Shown here one piece after another: positions 6,282-16,590 of a stretch of 29,396 bases of DNA. The DNA lies in NCBI GenBank assembly GCA_900556555.1, contig USPF01000029.1, positions 1 to 29,396 of the forward strand, given 5' to 3'. A program made the position numbers and the translations under genes. Source of the stretch: an uncultured Blautia sp. Its GTDB lineage: Bacteria; Bacillota; Clostridia; Lachnospirales; Lachnospiraceae. Every line of letters begins with the position of its first letter. Within the stretch, counting starts at the first letter, position 1. The notes under the pieces were generated by a model, which saw nothing but the letters and a program-made list of their open reading frames with translations, did no database searches and had not been told where the DNA came from.

Positions 6282-8852
6282 ATGAATTTTGGAAAACGGG
6301 CTACAAACAAAAAGCGCAATGCCCTCACTTCCCATTCCACGATGATTGGGAAAAAAGCACATGTATCCCTGTTGCGGATTATTTTTTTGTCACTGCTTGC
6401 AATCATGGTGATTGGAGCCTGTGCAGGACTTGGTGCGTTTAAAGGCGTACTGGACAGTGCACCGAATATATCGGAAGTAAACATCGTACCCGTAGGAGAA
6501 GCTACTTTTGTTTATGATGCCAATGGAAATCAGCTTCAGAAGCTGACTGCCCCCAACTCCAACCGTATGCCGGTTTCTCTTGAAAAAATCCCAGAGGATT
6601 TACAGCATGCAGTGGTAGCCATTGAGGATGAACGTTTCTATGAGCACAATGGTATTGATATAAGAGGTATTCTCCGTGCTGGTGTCAAAGGTATTTTAAG
6701 CGGCGGTAATTTTTCTGAGGGTGCCAGCACCATTACACAGCAGCTATTGAAGAATAACGTCTTCACAGGCTGGACCAATGAATCTACCGTGCAGCGTTTC
6801 AAACGTAAATTCCAGGAACAATATCTGGCACTTCAACTGGAAAAATACAAGAGCAAAGAAGTTATCCTGGAAAATTATCTGAATACAATCAACCTTGGAG
6901 ACGGAAATTACGGTGTCCAGGCAGCAGCACAAGGGTATTTTGGTAAAGATGTCAGTGACCTTACTTTATCAGAATGTACTGTTATTGCCGGAATCAGCCA
7001 GAACCCTACCAGATTCAATCCTGCTATCAATCCTGAAGAAAATGCCAAAAGGCGTGAAGCTGTACTGGATCATATGCTGGATCAGAATTACATTTCCAAA
7101 GAGCAATATGACGAATGTCTGGCAGACAACGTATATGAACGGATTCAGAATGTAGAACAGCAGCAGGAACAGGTAGATAAGACCTACTCTTATTTTATTG
7201 ATGAATTGACTGAGCAGGTCATCCATGACCTTCAGGAACAGAGAGGATATACAGAGGCTCAGGCCCGCAATGCACTTTACAGCGGTGGTCTTCGTATTTA
7301 CACCACTCAGGATCCTGCCATCCAGCAGATCTGTGACGAAGAATATGCAAATCCAAATAATTTCCCTGCTGGCAGCCAGGTAAGCCTTGACTATAAGCTC
7401 ACGGTGAAACATCCAAACGGTGAAACAGAAAACTACAGCAAAGAAATGCTGCAAACCTATTTTATTAACAATGAAAATGCAAACTTTACCCTTCTGTTCA
7501 ACAGTAAGGAAGACGCTCAGGCTCACGTAGATGCTTATAAAGCTTCTATTCTTGCAGATGGAAGTGAAGTAATCGGGGAAAGCGTACATTTTACCCCTCA
7601 GCCTCAGTCTTCTATCACCATCATTGACCAGCATACAGGATATGTAAAGGCAATTGTGGGCGGAAGAGGTGAAAAGTCTTCCAGCCTTACCTTGAACCGT
7701 GCTACCAATACATTGAGACAGCCTGGTTCTACATTTAAGCCTTTAGCAACATTTGCGGCTGCTTTAAACGAAGGCGGCATGACACTGGCTACACCTTTTA
7801 AAGATGAGCCGTACAAATATCCAAGCGGACAGCCACTATATAACTATGACCATGCTTACCATGGTACGGTATCCATCCGCACCGCAATCCAGGAGTCTTA
7901 CAACATTCCTACTGTAAAGGCTATGGAAGAGATCACACCTGCACTGGGTGTGGAATATCTGAAAAAATTTGGTTTCACTTCTATTCTGGATACTCAGGTA
8001 GAAATTCCGGCAGGAAGCGGCCAGTACCGCTCTGACGTCAACTTACCTACTGCTCTTGGTGGTATCACAAAGGGTGTTTGTAATCTTGAACTTACTGCTG
8101 CTTATGCAGCAATTGCAAACAACGGAACCTATATCAAACCTGTATTTTATACAAAGATTCTGGATGCAGATGGTAATGTGATTATTGACAACACACCAGA
8201 AGAAACCAAGGTCATCAAACCAAGCACTGCTTATCTTCTGACCAGTGCTATGGAGGATGTTGTAAAGAAAGGTACCGGTAAAAGACTTCGATTAAGCAAT
8301 ATGCCCGTAGCAGGTAAGACAGGTACAACAGATAGTTATAAAGACCTGTGGTTTGTAGGATTTACACCGTATTATACTTGTGCCGTATGGGCAGGATATG
8401 ATGACAATACCGTGCTTCCATCTGGAACAGCACGAACCTACCAGCAAACTCTTTGGAAAAACATTATGCAGCGGATCCACAGTGATTTGCCTTCCACAGA
8501 GTTCAAAATGCCATCTACTGTAGAAAAAGCTTCTATCTGTACAAAAACAGGACTTCTGGCTACCCGTAGCTGTGACTCTGTCACAGAATATTTTGATACA
8601 GAAGGGCTTCCTAAGAAATACTGTTCTGGACATTTCTTCAACTTCTTTAACAAAGATGACAAGGATGATGAGGATAATGAGGATAATGAGGAAGAACCAA
8701 AACCGGATGATTCTGTAGATATACCGAATGAAGTCACACCGCAGCCTCCGGCAGCACCGGAAGCACCGGAGACTCCGCCAACAGAGCCGACTCCGTCAGA
8801 GCCAGTTACTCCACCGGCACCGGAAACACAAACGCCAACTGAACAAGAATAA
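6282..8852 (+). CDS. Class A penicillin-binding protein (PBP1A-type)
   Basis: A bifunctional peptidoglycan glycosyltransferase/DD-transpeptidase of 856 residues, anchored by one N-terminal membrane helix (about 28-50) after a basic cytoplasmic tail. The GT51 domain shows EDERFYEHNGID and GASTITQQLLKN. The transpeptidase domain shows the nucleophile motif STFK within RQPGSTFKPLA, the SYN motif in IQESYNIPTVKA, and KTGTT. The C-terminus is low complexity: an acidic D/E/N run encoded by short tandem repeats, then a Pro/Glu/Thr-rich tail likely exposed outside the membrane. The ATG at 6282 is chosen from AAGGAGG eight bases upstream and because the promoter -10 covers an earlier in-frame ATG. A bidirectional terminator follows directly. 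Confidence 0.94.
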   Translation: MNFGKRATNKKRNALTSHSTMIGKKAHVSLLRIIFLSLLAIMVIGACAGLGAFKGVLDSAPNISEVNIVPVGEATFVYDANGNQLQKLTAPNSNRMPVSLEKIPEDLQHAVVAIEDERFYEHNGIDIRGILRAGVKGILSGGNFSEGASTITQQLLKNNVFTGWTNESTVQRFKRKFQEQYLALQLEKYKSKEVILENYLNTINLGDGNYGVQAAAQGYFGKDVSDLTLSECTVIAGISQNPTRFNPAINPEENAKRREAVLDHMLDQNYISKEQYDECLADNVYERIQNVEQQQEQVDKTYSYFIDELTEQVIHDLQEQRGYTEAQARNALYSGGLRIYTTQDPAIQQICDEEYANPNNFPAGSQVSLDYKLTVKHPNGETENYSKEMLQTYFINNENANFTLLFNSKEDAQAHVDAYKASILADGSEVIGESVHFTPQPQSSITIIDQHTGYVKAIVGGRGEKSSSLTLNRATNTLRQPGSTFKPLATFAAALNEGGMTLATPFKDEPYKYPSGQPLYNYDHAYHGTVSIRTAIQESYNIPTVKAMEEITPALGVEYLKKFGFTSILDTQVEIPAGSGQYRSDVNLPTALGGITKGVCNLELTAAYAAIANNGTYIKPVFYTKILDADGNVIIDNTPEETKVIKPSTAYLLTSAMEDVVKKGTGKRLRLSNMPVAGKTGTTDSYKDLWFVGFTPYYTCAVWAGYDDNTVLPSGTARTYQQTLWKNIMQRIHSDLPSTEFKMPSTVEKASICTKTGLLATRSCDSVTEYFDTEGLPKKYCSGHFFNFFNKDDKDDEDNEDNEEEPKPDDSVDIPNEVTPQPPAAPEAPETPPTEPTPSEPVTPPAPETQTPTEQE

Positions 8853-8861
8853 ACATAAAAA

Positions 8862-8893
8862 GGGAACCGGAAATATTTCTGGTTCCTCTTTTT
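8862..8893. terminator. Bidirectional intrinsic terminator between PBP and glk
   Basis: GGAACCGGAAA (8863-8873) pairs with TTTCTGGTTCC (8876-8886) with one G-T pair, followed by TCTTTTT on the plus strand. On the minus strand the same stem is followed by CTTTTT. It serves the convergent PBP and uvrC-hprK-glk transcripts. Confidence 0.8.
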
Positions 8894-8931
8894 GTGTTCT
8901 CACATATATCAATATAGACTGCTAGGCAGTA

Positions 8932-9873
8932 TTATTTGCTCAAGATCATTTTTGCAGCACCGCAGACGCCTGCATCATTTTCCAATGTTGCAAGTGCGAA
9001 TTTTGCAGCTCTGCATGCAGAAAACGCATACTTCTGGTATTTTTCTTCTACACATTGAATCAATACTTCACCTGCTTTTGAAACACCACCACCAAGAACA
9101 ATGATTTCCGGATCAGCAACGCAGGCAAAAATTGCCAGTGCTTTACCCAGATATTCAGAAAATTCTTCTATGATTTCTGCTGCCAGGGCATCCTGTGCCT
9201 TATAAGCATCAAATACATCTTTTGCTGTCACATGTTCTTTGCTGCGAAGTACAGAATCTTTATCAGAATGTTCCAGAGCAGTTCTTGCAAGACGTGCAAT
9301 TCCTGTGGCTGAAGCATACTGTTCCAGACATCCCTTGTTTCCACAGTTACATGCTATGGTTTCTTCCGGTTTAATACAGGCATGTCCTAATTCTCCACCT
9401 GCCCCATGAGAACCTGTAAGGATTTTTTCGTTAATAATAATTCCTCCGCCTACACCTGTTCCAAGTGTGACCATAATCATATTTTTGGCACCCTGGCCGC
9501 CGCCTTTCCACATTTCTCCAAGAGCAGCTACATTTGCATCGTTTCCTGCTTTTACAGGGAAACCAGTAAGTTCCCCAAGTTCTTTTTCAATATTCTTTTT
9601 TCCCCAATGAAGGTTTACTGCACATGGAAGTTCTCCGTTTTCGTCTACAGGTCCTGGAACACCGATTCCAACGCCCACAACTTCTTCTCTCCCGATATTT
9701 TTCTCCTGCATTTTGTCTAAAATGGTTTTTGCAATATCAGGAAGGATTTTTTCTCCATTGTCTTCTGTATGGGTTTTAATCTCCCACTTTTCTACCATAG
9801 TTCCATCAGCCTGAAACAGAGCACATTTTACAGTTGTTCCTCCCAGATCAATTCCAAAACAATACTTACTCAT
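8932..9873 (-). CDS. glk: ROK-family glucokinase
   Basis: Phosphorylates glucose with ATP to glucose-6-phosphate in the cytoplasm. The 313-residue ROK protein opens with the phosphate-binding FGIDLGGTTVKCALF (6-20), has GVPGPVDENG, VTLGTGVGGGIIIN, and the ROK zinc signature with three cysteines in CNCGNKGCLEQYASA, near GHACIKPE. A late ADPEIIVLGGGVSKAG matches family block 3. No N-terminal helix-turn-helix is present, so it is a kinase rather than a ROK repressor. It starts 3 bp after hprK, making an hprK-glk operon that joins sugar phosphorylation with carbon-catabolite control. Glucose specificity is inferred from family resemblance; another hexose or N-acetylhexosamine kinase activity is possible. 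Confidence 0.88.
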   Translation of the reverse strand: MSKYCFGIDLGGTTVKCALFQADGTMVEKWEIKTHTEDNGEKILPDIAKTILDKMQEKNIGREEVVGVGIGVPGPVDENGELPCAVNLHWGKKNIEKELGELTGFPVKAGNDANVAALGEMWKGGGQGAKNMIMVTLGTGVGGGIIINEKILTGSHGAGGELGHACIKPEETIACNCGNKGCLEQYASATGIARLARTALEHSDKDSVLRSKEHVTAKDVFDAYKAQDALAAEIIEEFSEYLGKALAIFACVADPEIIVLGGGVSKAGEVLIQCVEEKYQKYAFSACRAAKFALATLENDAGVCGAAKMILSK

Positions 9874-9876
9874 GTT

Positions 9877-10815
9877 TTATTCTCCCTCTTCTCTTTTTTT
9901 TGCCATATTTTCCTGCACACGTCTATACAACTCCTGTGCTGCATTATAGCCCATCTTTTTCTGTCTGTGGTTAACTGCTGCGGATTCAACAATCACCGCA
10001 AGATTCCGGCCTGGGCGAATCGGAAGAGAATGGCATACAATTTTGTTTCCGAGAAATTCAGTATATTCTTCCTCCATACCAAGACGGTCATATTCTTTTT
10101 CCCGGTTCCACTCTTCCAGTTTGATGACCAAATCAATCGACTGTGTATCTTTTACACTCTCCACACCAAACAGCATCTTCACATCTATGATACCAATTCC
10201 TCTCAGTTCGATGAAATGCCTTGTAATATCAGGTGCTGAGCCAACCAGGGTCACATCACTGACACGGCGGATTTCCACCACATCATCGCTGACAAGACGA
10301 TGTCCACGTTTAATCAGCTCCAGGGCAGCCTCGCTCTTTCCAATGCCGCTTTCTCCCATTATCAAAACGCCTTCTCCATATACGTCTACCAAAACACCAT
10401 GAATCGAAATACACGGTGCAAGCTGCACATTCAGCCACCGAATAATTTCTGCCATAAATACCGATGTGGAGTTATTTGTAACAAATACAGGAACATTATA
10501 TTTCTCTGCAAGCCGGAGCATATCGTCATCAGGCTCAGTCATGGTTGTAAAAACAACACAGGGAATCTTGCTGGAAACAAACCGTTCAAAAGCTGTTATT
10601 TTCTCCTCTCTCTCTAAATGAAGCAAATACGTATATTCTACATAACCGATGATTTGCACACGTTCATTTTCGAAATGTTCCAGATAGCCTGTCAGCTGCA
10701 AAGCCGGACGGTTAATTTCCGGTGTATTGATACGCATTGCAGTAATATCAATATCCGGTGTCTTATTGTACAGATTTAATTCCTGCACCATCTTTGTTAA
10801 TTCTACACCTTTCAT
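9877..10815 (-). CDS. hprK: HPr kinase/phosphorylase
   Basis: HprK phosphorylates and dephosphorylates Ser46 of HPr (and Crh) in response to glycolytic intermediates; HPr-Ser-P is the corepressor of CcpA. The 312-residue protein has the N-terminal DRTGG-like regulatory domain (about 1-130), the P-loop GESGIGKS at 154-161, and the downstream LVSDDVVEI and IELRGIGIIDV, plus a late LPIRPGRNLAVIVE, all hallmarks of the family. The ATG at 10815 has AAGGAGA seven bases upstream. It lies between uvrC (76-bp gap) and glk (3-bp gap), same strand. Its presence implies CcpA-type control in this organism, though I did not find a convincing cre box in the window. Confidence 0.95.
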   Translation of the reverse strand: MKGVELTKMVQELNLYNKTPDIDITAMRINTPEINRPALQLTGYLEHFENERVQIIGYVEYTYLLHLEREEKITAFERFVSSKIPCVVFTTMTEPDDDMLRLAEKYNVPVFVTNNSTSVFMAEIIRWLNVQLAPCISIHGVLVDVYGEGVLIMGESGIGKSEAALELIKRGHRLVSDDVVEIRRVSDVTLVGSAPDITRHFIELRGIGIIDVKMLFGVESVKDTQSIDLVIKLEEWNREKEYDRLGMEEEYTEFLGNKIVCHSLPIRPGRNLAVIVESAAVNHRQKKMGYNAAQELYRRVQENMAKKREEGE

Positions 10816-10891
10816 GCTGCTCTCTCCTTATGTTTCACTGATATCCAATCTTAAATTTCTATCTCCATTCTATCATATGACTACTACAAGT

Positions 10892-12754
10892 TCAACAATG
10901 GCGAAAAAATTCGAATACCTGCTTTGCTGCTTTTTCATTCATGGATTCTATCTGGCTAAGTTCCTCCACAGAAGCCTCCTTAATCCCCTCCAGTCCCTTA
11001 TAGTGTTTCATCAAAGCTTTCCTTCTGGCAGGCCCTATTCCTGGAATATCATCCAAAATAGAATGCACCTGGCCTTTGCTCCGCAAAGAGCGGTGGTATT
11101 CAATAGCAAAACGGTGAGCCTCATCCTGGATTCTTGTGATCAGCTTAAATCCCTCACTATCTCTTGATATAGGAATTTCCTGATTGTGAAAATAGAGGCC
11201 TCTGGTACGGTGCTTGTCATCTTTCACCATCCCACACACAGGTATCTCAAGATTCAGCTTTGCCAAAACTTCCAGGGCAATATTCACCTGCCCTCTTCCT
11301 CCATCCATCATGATCAAATCCGGAAACCTGGTAAAACTTCCGTAATCCTGTTCCAGCTGCTGGTTTCCTCTTTCTTCCTGCTCATTCATCCCATGGACAA
11401 AACGCCTGGTGAGCACTTCCTCCATACTGGCATAATCATTCGGCCCCTTCACACCCTTTATCCTAAATTTCCTGTAATCGCTTCGTTTTGGTTTCCCTTT
11501 TTCATAGACGATCATAGAGCCAACGGACTGAAAACCACTGATATTTGAAATGTCAAACGCCTCGATTCTGTTAATGTTTTCCATTCCCAGCAATTGCGAA
11601 ATTTCCTTCACTGCTCCTATGGTTCTGCCCTCTTCTCTCTTAATCCGCTCTTTATCCTGACGGAGAACCAGCTTTGCATTCTGATATGCAAGTTCTACCA
11701 GCTTCTCCTTTGTTCCTTTCTTCGGAACCACAATGCGGACTTTTTTCCCTTTTCTGCTCTCCAGCCACTGTGCGATCAAATCTTGATCTTCGATCTCATC
11801 CTGTATCATAATCTCCCTTGGAATAAAAGGTGTTCCAGCGTAAAACTGCTTCAAAAAACTTGATAAGATCATAGATCTGGTGTCTCCTGGCACAGTTTTC
11901 ATATAAAAATGATCACGGCCAATGAGCTTTCCATCCCGGACAAAGAACACTTGAACTACTGCATCCAAACCTTCCTCTGCCAGGGCAATGATATCCTTAT
12001 CCTCTCCCGGATGGTCTGTAATTTTCTGCTTTTCTCCGATTCTTTCCACACTCTGCATTAAATCCCTATATTGTGCCGCATCCTCAAATCTCATTTCTTC
12101 TGAAGCCTGATACATTTTTTCTTCCAGGTCTTTCAAAACGTTCTTGTGGTTTCCATTCAGGAACTCCAGCAGTGCATCTACCTGCTCTCTGTACGCTTCT
12201 TTTGATACATACCCCTGGCAAGGCCCGTAACATTGTTTAATGTGATAATACAGACAGGGGCGTTCTTTTCCTATATCTCGCGGCAATACTCTGCTGCATG
12301 TACGAAGGTGATATAGTTTTCTCGTAAGTTCTATGACATCTTTTACCGCACCTGCACTGGTATAAGGTCCGAAATATTTCGACTTATCCTTCTTCATACT
12401 TCTTGCAGTCATAATCCGCGGAAACTCTTCTCCTGTAGTCACCTTAATAAACGGATAATTTTTGTCATCCTTCAGCATGGTATTGTATTTCGGTTTGTGC
12501 TCTTTGATCAGATTGGATTCCAACACCAGTGCTTCCAGCTCAGAATCTGTTACAATATACTCAAATCTTTCTATCTGCTCTACCATCTGTTCCTTTTTTA
12601 TCCCAAGATTCCTGCTTTTCTGAAAATACTGCCGGACTCTGTTTTTCAGGCTGATTGCTTTTCCCACATAGATAATAGCGTCATGCTTATCATGCATAAT
12701 ATATACTCCCGGCAAAGATGGGAGTTTTTTTAATTCCTCTTCAATATGAAACAT
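10892..12754 (-). CDS. uvrC: Excinuclease ABC subunit C
   Basis: UvrC makes both incisions in UvrABC nucleotide excision repair. The 620-residue product has the N-terminal GIY-YIG domain ([27 protein letters not shown], near residues 12-46), a Cys-rich CSRVLP...[13 protein letters not shown] segment, a UVR motif ([22 protein letters not shown]), the RNase H-like half ([21 protein letters not shown]) and terminal helix-hairpin-helix repeats ([13 protein letters not shown]). I start at ATG 12754, which has ACAGGAGG five to six bases upstream; an in-frame upstream start at 12793 lies inside the ftsH terminator region. It probably heads a uvrC-hprK-glk transcript. Confidence 0.96.
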   Translation of the reverse strand: MFHIEEELKKLPSLPGVYIMHDKHDAIIYVGKAISLKNRVRQYFQKSRNLGIKKEQMVEQIERFEYIVTDSELEALVLESNLIKEHKPKYNTMLKDDKNYPFIKVTTGEEFPRIMTARSMKKDKSKYFGPYTSAGAVKDVIELTRKLYHLRTCSRVLPRDIGKERPCLYYHIKQCYGPCQGYVSKEAYREQVDALLEFLNGNHKNVLKDLEEKMYQASEEMRFEDAAQYRDLMQSVERIGEKQKITDHPGEDKDIIALAEEGLDAVVQVFFVRDGKLIGRDHFYMKTVPGDTRSMILSSFLKQFYAGTPFIPREIMIQDEIEDQDLIAQWLESRKGKKVRIVVPKKGTKEKLVELAYQNAKLVLRQDKERIKREEGRTIGAVKEISQLLGMENINRIEAFDISNISGFQSVGSMIVYEKGKPKRSDYRKFRIKGVKGPNDYASMEEVLTRRFVHGMNEQEERGNQQLEQDYGSFTRFPDLIMMDGGRGQVNIALEVLAKLNLEIPVCGMVKDDKHRTRGLYFHNQEIPISRDSEGFKLITRIQDEAHRFAIEYHRSLRSKGQVHSILDDIPGIGPARRKALMKHYKGLEGIKEASVEELSQIESMNEKAAKQVFEFFRHC

Positions 12755-12790
12755 GGTTTCCTCCTGTGTTCCTGAAGTTTTGATTTTACA

Positions 12791-12827
12791 CAAAACAAAA
12801 GAGACTGCTACACAAAACAGCCTCTTT
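12791..12827 (-). terminator. Intrinsic terminator of ftsH
   Basis: On the minus strand AAAGAGGCTG (12827-12818) pairs with CAGTCTCTTT (12807-12798) with one G-T pair across a 10-nt loop, followed by TGTTTTG. It lies 20 bp after the ftsH stop and just before uvrC. Confidence 0.7.
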
Positions 12828-12846
12828 TATTCTAACATATTCTGAT

Positions 12847-14811
12847 TTATTCTACAATTTCATTCTTCTGCTCTATTGCATCCTGAATCTCCGGCTCCTG
12901 TATTGCTACAGGCTCCTTCGGTTCTTCCAGTTTCTTTTCTTCTTCCGGCTCTTTGATTCCTTTTGCCTCATGGAAAATCTTCATGAATTCTTTTCCGGTA
13001 ATGGTTTCTTTCTGAATCAGGAAATCTGCAATCTTGTCCATAACATCTCTGTTCTCACTGAGAAGACGTTTTGCCTCATCATATGATTTCTTCAACAGCT
13101 TCATAACTTCATGGTCAATCTCTGTGGCTGTTGCATCTCCGCAGTTCAGTACACTTCTTCCATCCAGATACTGGCTCTGTGTCTCTGCCAGCCCCATAAG
13201 TCCAAACCGGTCTGACATACCGTACTGGGTAATCATAGCGCGGGCAACCTTTGTTGCCTGCTCAATATCATTGGCAGCACCTGTTGTTACGGTATCAAAT
13301 ACCAGTTCCTCTGCTGCACGGCCTCCCAGATATCCAACCAGCATGGCTTCCAGTTCTTTTCTGGTATTCAGGAACTTCTCTTCCTCAGGAACATGCATAA
13401 CATATCCAAGAGCACCCATAGTTCTGGGCACAATGGTAATCTTCTGAACCGGCTCGGAGTCTTTCTGAAGAGCACTTACCAGAGCATGGCCAACTTCATG
13501 ATAAGAAACAATTTTCCGCTCTTCCTGGCTGAGAATACGGTCTTTTTTCTCCTTACCTACCAAAACTACTTCCACAGCCTCCAGCAAGTCTTTCTGAGAT
13601 ACTGCTTTTCTGCCATTTTTTACAGCCAGAATTGCCGCCTCATTAATCATATTTGCCAGGTCGGAACCCACAGCTCCAGATGTTGCCAGAGCAATCGCTT
13701 CTAAATCTACGCTTTCATCCAAAGCAACATTTTTTGCATGTACTTTCAGAATGCTGACTCTTCCCTTCAAATCCGGGCGGTCTACAATAACTCTTCTATC
13801 GAATCGGCCGGGGCGAAGCAGTGCAGGATCCAATACCTCAGGGCGGTTCGTTGCTGCCAGGATCAAAAGTCCCTTGGAAGTATCAAAACCATCCATTTCC
13901 GCCAGAAGCTGATTTAATGTCTGCTCTCTTTCATCATTTCCGCCATATCTGGCATCACGGCTTTTACCGATAGCATCTACCTCGTCAATAAAAATAATAC
14001 ATGGTGCATTTTTCTTCGCTTCTTCAAACAGGTCTCTTACGCGGGAAGCACCAACACCCACAAACATTTCTACAAAATCTGACCCTGACAAGGAGAAAAA
14101 CGGCACATGTGCCTCTCCCGCAACAGCCTTTGCAAGCAAGGTCTTACCAGTTCCCGGAGGTCCCACTAACAAAGCACCCTTTGGCAGTTTTGCACCGATT
14201 GTTGTATATTTCACTGGATTATGAAGGAAGTCTACTACTTCCTGGAGGGATTCTTTTGCCTCATCCTGTCCAGCTACATCCTTAAAGGTGATTCCTGTCT
14301 CTTTCTGCACATAGGCTTTGGCTTTGCTTTTTCCAACGCCTCCCATCATACCGCCATTCTTGTTCATCCTCCTGAAAAGGAAACTCATAAGAGTCACCAT
14401 CACGACTACCGGCACAATCAGGCTAAGAAGTGTATAGATAATTTCAGAAACCATGTCCTGTTTTTCTCTGTTAAACTTCTCCACTCCCGCTTTTTCCAGT
14501 CTCGTCACCAGTTGGCTGGAATCTTCCATAAGTGTGGTATAAATGGTTGCAGGACTGCCCATCTTCTGCTGTTTTTTTAGGGTCACCGTCAATGTATCTG
14601 CTTTTAAGATGACGCTTTCTACCTCTCCTTTATCCAGCAGTTCAATAAATTCACTGTAATCTACCTTGGTGGTCATACCCTTGGTCATTCTTCCAAGCAG
14701 GTTTACCATCACTAAGCTTACGATAATACAGATCAGGATTACCAACAAAGATTGTTTATTTTTAGGACCGTCATTTTTCGGTCCGTTGTTCTGATTTTGA
14801 TTTTGCTCCAT
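12847..14811 (-). CDS. ftsH: ATP-dependent zinc metalloprotease FtsH
   Basis: A membrane-bound AAA+ protease that degrades misfolded and regulatory membrane and cytoplasmic proteins. The 654-residue protein has two transmembrane helices (about 21-40 and 123-146) with an extracellular loop between, Walker A GPPGTGKT at 217-224, Walker [13 protein letters not shown], the second-region-of-homology stretch ending [10 protein letters not shown] (331-340), and the zinc-protease motif HEVGH at 438-442. The C-terminal tail is Glu-rich. The ATG at 14811 follows AGGAGGAGAGAA; a GTG five codons upstream overlaps this ribosome site and is rejected. It is monocistronic, driven by TTGATT-17-TATAAT (14867-14839) and closed by a terminator at 12791-12827. 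Confidence 0.97.
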   Translation of the reverse strand: MEQNQNQNNGPKNDGPKNKQSLLVILICIIVSLVMVNLLGRMTKGMTTKVDYSEFIELLDKGEVESVILKADTLTVTLKKQQKMGSPATIYTTLMEDSSQLVTRLEKAGVEKFNREKQDMVSEIIYTLLSLIVPVVVMVTLMSFLFRRMNKNGGMMGGVGKSKAKAYVQKETGITFKDVAGQDEAKESLQEVVDFLHNPVKYTTIGAKLPKGALLVGPPGTGKTLLAKAVAGEAHVPFFSLSGSDFVEMFVGVGASRVRDLFEEAKKNAPCIIFIDEVDAIGKSRDARYGGNDEREQTLNQLLAEMDGFDTSKGLLILAATNRPEVLDPALLRPGRFDRRVIVDRPDLKGRVSILKVHAKNVALDESVDLEAIALATSGAVGSDLANMINEAAILAVKNGRKAVSQKDLLEAVEVVLVGKEKKDRILSQEERKIVSYHEVGHALVSALQKDSEPVQKITIVPRTMGALGYVMHVPEEEKFLNTRKELEAMLVGYLGGRAAEELVFDTVTTGAANDIEQATKVARAMITQYGMSDRFGLMGLAETQSQYLDGRSVLNCGDATATEIDHEVMKLLKKSYDEAKRLLSENRDVMDKIADFLIQKETITGKEFMKIFHEAKGIKEPEEEKKLEEPKEPVAIQEPEIQDAIEQKNEIVE

Positions 14812-14838
14812 TTCTCTCCTCCTCACGTTATCTTCTCT

Positions 14839-14867
14839 ATTATAAAGAGTACCCCATTATAAATCAA
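14839..14867 (-). promoter_or_regulatory. Promoter of ftsH
   Basis: On the minus strand TTGATT (14867-14862), a 17-bp spacer and TATAAT (14844-14839) end 28 bp before the ATG at 14811. A second TATAAT lies inside the spacer, with a poorer -35. Confidence 0.65.
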
Positions 14868-14958
14868 CTATTAGATTGTGAAAAACTGGACACATTTATT
14901 AAAGTTTTGTAAAAATCTGTAGAATCTGTACAAAATATAATATTTTTAATCTTACCAC

Positions 14959-14987
14959 TGGAATTCCTGCCAGCTTTTTAGTATAAT
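14959..14987 (+). promoter_or_regulatory. Probable promoter of the UPF0371 gene
   Basis: TATAAT (14982-14987) with a weak TGGAAT (14959-14964) 17 bp upstream, about 60 bp before the start at 15049. The region between ftsH and this gene (14812-15048) contains only these divergent promoters as far as I can see. Confidence 0.5.
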
Positions 14988-15048
14988 AAGTTACTATGTT
15001 GATTACTCTAGTACAGCAAATAATAACAAGAAAAGGGGCATATAGAAC

Positions 15049-16527
15049 ATGAAAATAGGATTTGATAATAAGAAATACTTATCCATGCAGTCTGAACATA
15101 TCAAAGAACGTATTAATCAGTTTGATAATAAACTCTACCTGGAATTCGGAGGAAAACTTTTTGATGATTACCACGCTTCCAGAGTACTGCCTGGATTTGC
15201 CCCGGACAGCAAATTAAAAATGCTGATGCAGCTTTCTGATCATGCAGAAATCGTTATTGTCATCAGTGCCGGAGATATTGAAAAAAATAAAGTCCGTGGG
15301 GATTTGGGTATTACTTATGATATTGATGTACTCCGTCTCATAGAAGCCTTTAAGTCCCGGGGATTTTATGTGGGCAGCGTTGTGATTACTCAATATACAG
15401 GCCAAAACGGAGCAAACGCATTCAAAACAAAACTGGAAAATCTTGGTATCAGAACCTACATCCATTACCCAATCGCAGGTTATCCAAGCAATATTCCATT
15501 TATAGTCAGTGATGAAGGGTTCGGAAAAAATGAATATATTGAAACCACCCGTCCCCTAGTAGTCGTAACAGCACCGGGACCTGGAAGCGGTAAGATGGCT
15601 ACCTGCCTCTCACAGCTCTATCACGAGCACAAACGGGGTGTACATGCCGGATATGCCAAGTTTGAGACATTCCCCATCTGGAACATTCCATTGAAACACC
15701 CTGTAAACCTTGCATATGAGGCTGCTACGGCTGACTTAAATGACGTCAATATGATTGACCCCTTCCATCTGGAAGCCTACGGAACAACCACCGTCAATTA
15801 CAACCGTGATGTGGAAATTTTCCCTGTTCTCAGTGCGATTTTCGAAAAAATCTTCGGCAAATGTGCGTACCAGTCCCCAACAGATATGGGCGTAAATATG
15901 GCAGGTAATTGTATTGTTGATGATGAAGTCTGCCGGGAAGCTTCCAAACAGGAAATCATCCGCAGATACTACGAAGCTGTAACCGGGCGTCTTGATGAAA
16001 AACGTTCTGATGAAGAGGTATATAAATTAGAACTTCTCATGAAACAGGCCGGTATCTCCACAGAAGACCGGAAGGTAACAGTCGCTGCAAAAGAACGTGC
16101 AGAACAGACCGGAGGCACTCCGGCTGCTGCGATTGAACTGGAAGACGGAAGGCTGCTGACAGGAAAAACCTCTGATCTTTTAGGTGCATCTGCTGCCCTG
16201 CTGCTAAACACCTTAAAAGAACTGGCAGGTATTCCTCATGAACTCCATGTGATTTCACCTGCTTCCATTGAACCAATCCAGAAGCTGAAAACAGAGTATC
16301 TCGGAAGCAAAAATCCGAGACTTCATACAGATGAAGTTCTCATTGCACTTTCCAGCAGTGCCGCTACCAGTGACGTAGCAAAAAAAGCTTTGGAACAGCT
16401 TCCGAAACTGAAAGGCTGCCAGGTTCACTCCACTGTCATGCTGTCCGCTGTTGACAAAAAAACCTTCAAAAAACTGGGTGTCCAGCTTACAACAGAGCCT
16501 ATTTACGAACACAAAAAACTATATTAA
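15049..16527 (+). CDS. UPF0371/DUF1846 family protein, function unknown
   Basis: A 492-residue protein matching the UPF0371 (DUF1846) family in length and sequence. It has YLEFGGKLFDDYHASRVLPGF (about 30-50), GDLGITYDIDVLRLI (84-98), a P-loop-like VVTAPGPGSGKMAT (172-185) followed by CLSQLYHEHKRG, and conserved ETFPIWNIPLKHPVNLAYEAATADLND further on. The glycine-rich APGPGSGK suggests nucleotide or phosphate binding, but I know of no established reaction, so I assign none. No signal peptide or membrane helix is visible. It has AAAAGGGG upstream of ATG 15049, its own promoter and a strong terminator, so it is monocistronic between ftsH and galE, neither of which gives a clear functional hint. 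Confidence 0.88.
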   Translation: MKIGFDNKKYLSMQSEHIKERINQFDNKLYLEFGGKLFDDYHASRVLPGFAPDSKLKMLMQLSDHAEIVIVISAGDIEKNKVRGDLGITYDIDVLRLIEAFKSRGFYVGSVVITQYTGQNGANAFKTKLENLGIRTYIHYPIAGYPSNIPFIVSDEGFGKNEYIETTRPLVVVTAPGPGSGKMATCLSQLYHEHKRGVHAGYAKFETFPIWNIPLKHPVNLAYEAATADLNDVNMIDPFHLEAYGTTTVNYNRDVEIFPVLSAIFEKIFGKCAYQSPTDMGVNMAGNCIVDDEVCREASKQEIIRRYYEAVTGRLDEKRSDEEVYKLELLMKQAGISTEDRKVTVAAKERAEQTGGTPAAAIELEDGRLLTGKTSDLLGASAALLLNTLKELAGIPHELHVISPASIEPIQKLKTEYLGSKNPRLHTDEVLIALSSSAATSDVAKKALEQLPKLKGCQVHSTVMLSAVDKKTFKKLGVQLTTEPIYEHKKLY

Positions 16528-16532
16528 TCATG

Positions 16533-16574
16533 AAAAAATCGGTGGTGCAGAAAATTCTCTGCCCACCGATTTTT
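16533..16574. terminator. Bidirectional terminator between UPF0371 gene and galE
   Basis: AATCGGTGG, one bulged T, GCAGA (37-51 of the 16500s) pairs with TCTGCCCACCGATT (16558-16571), then TTTTC; six A residues precede the stem, giving a U-run on the other strand too. It serves both convergent genes. Confidence 0.85.
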
Positions 16575-16590
16575 CTTATTCATTTCATGC

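Noticed and set aside
6969..7634. Long open frame (221 codons) antisense to the PBP gene
   Set aside because: It has no ribosome site or family resemblance, a compositionally odd product, and lies wholly within a secure coding gene.
8652..8700. Short tandem repeats considered as a CRISPR-like array
   Set aside because: The units are about 9 bp with no spacers and lie inside the PBP coding frame.
9769..10239. Open frame of 156 codons on the plus strand across glk and hprK
   Set aside because: It is antisense to two well-supported genes and encodes a Phe/His-rich product with no recognisable motif.
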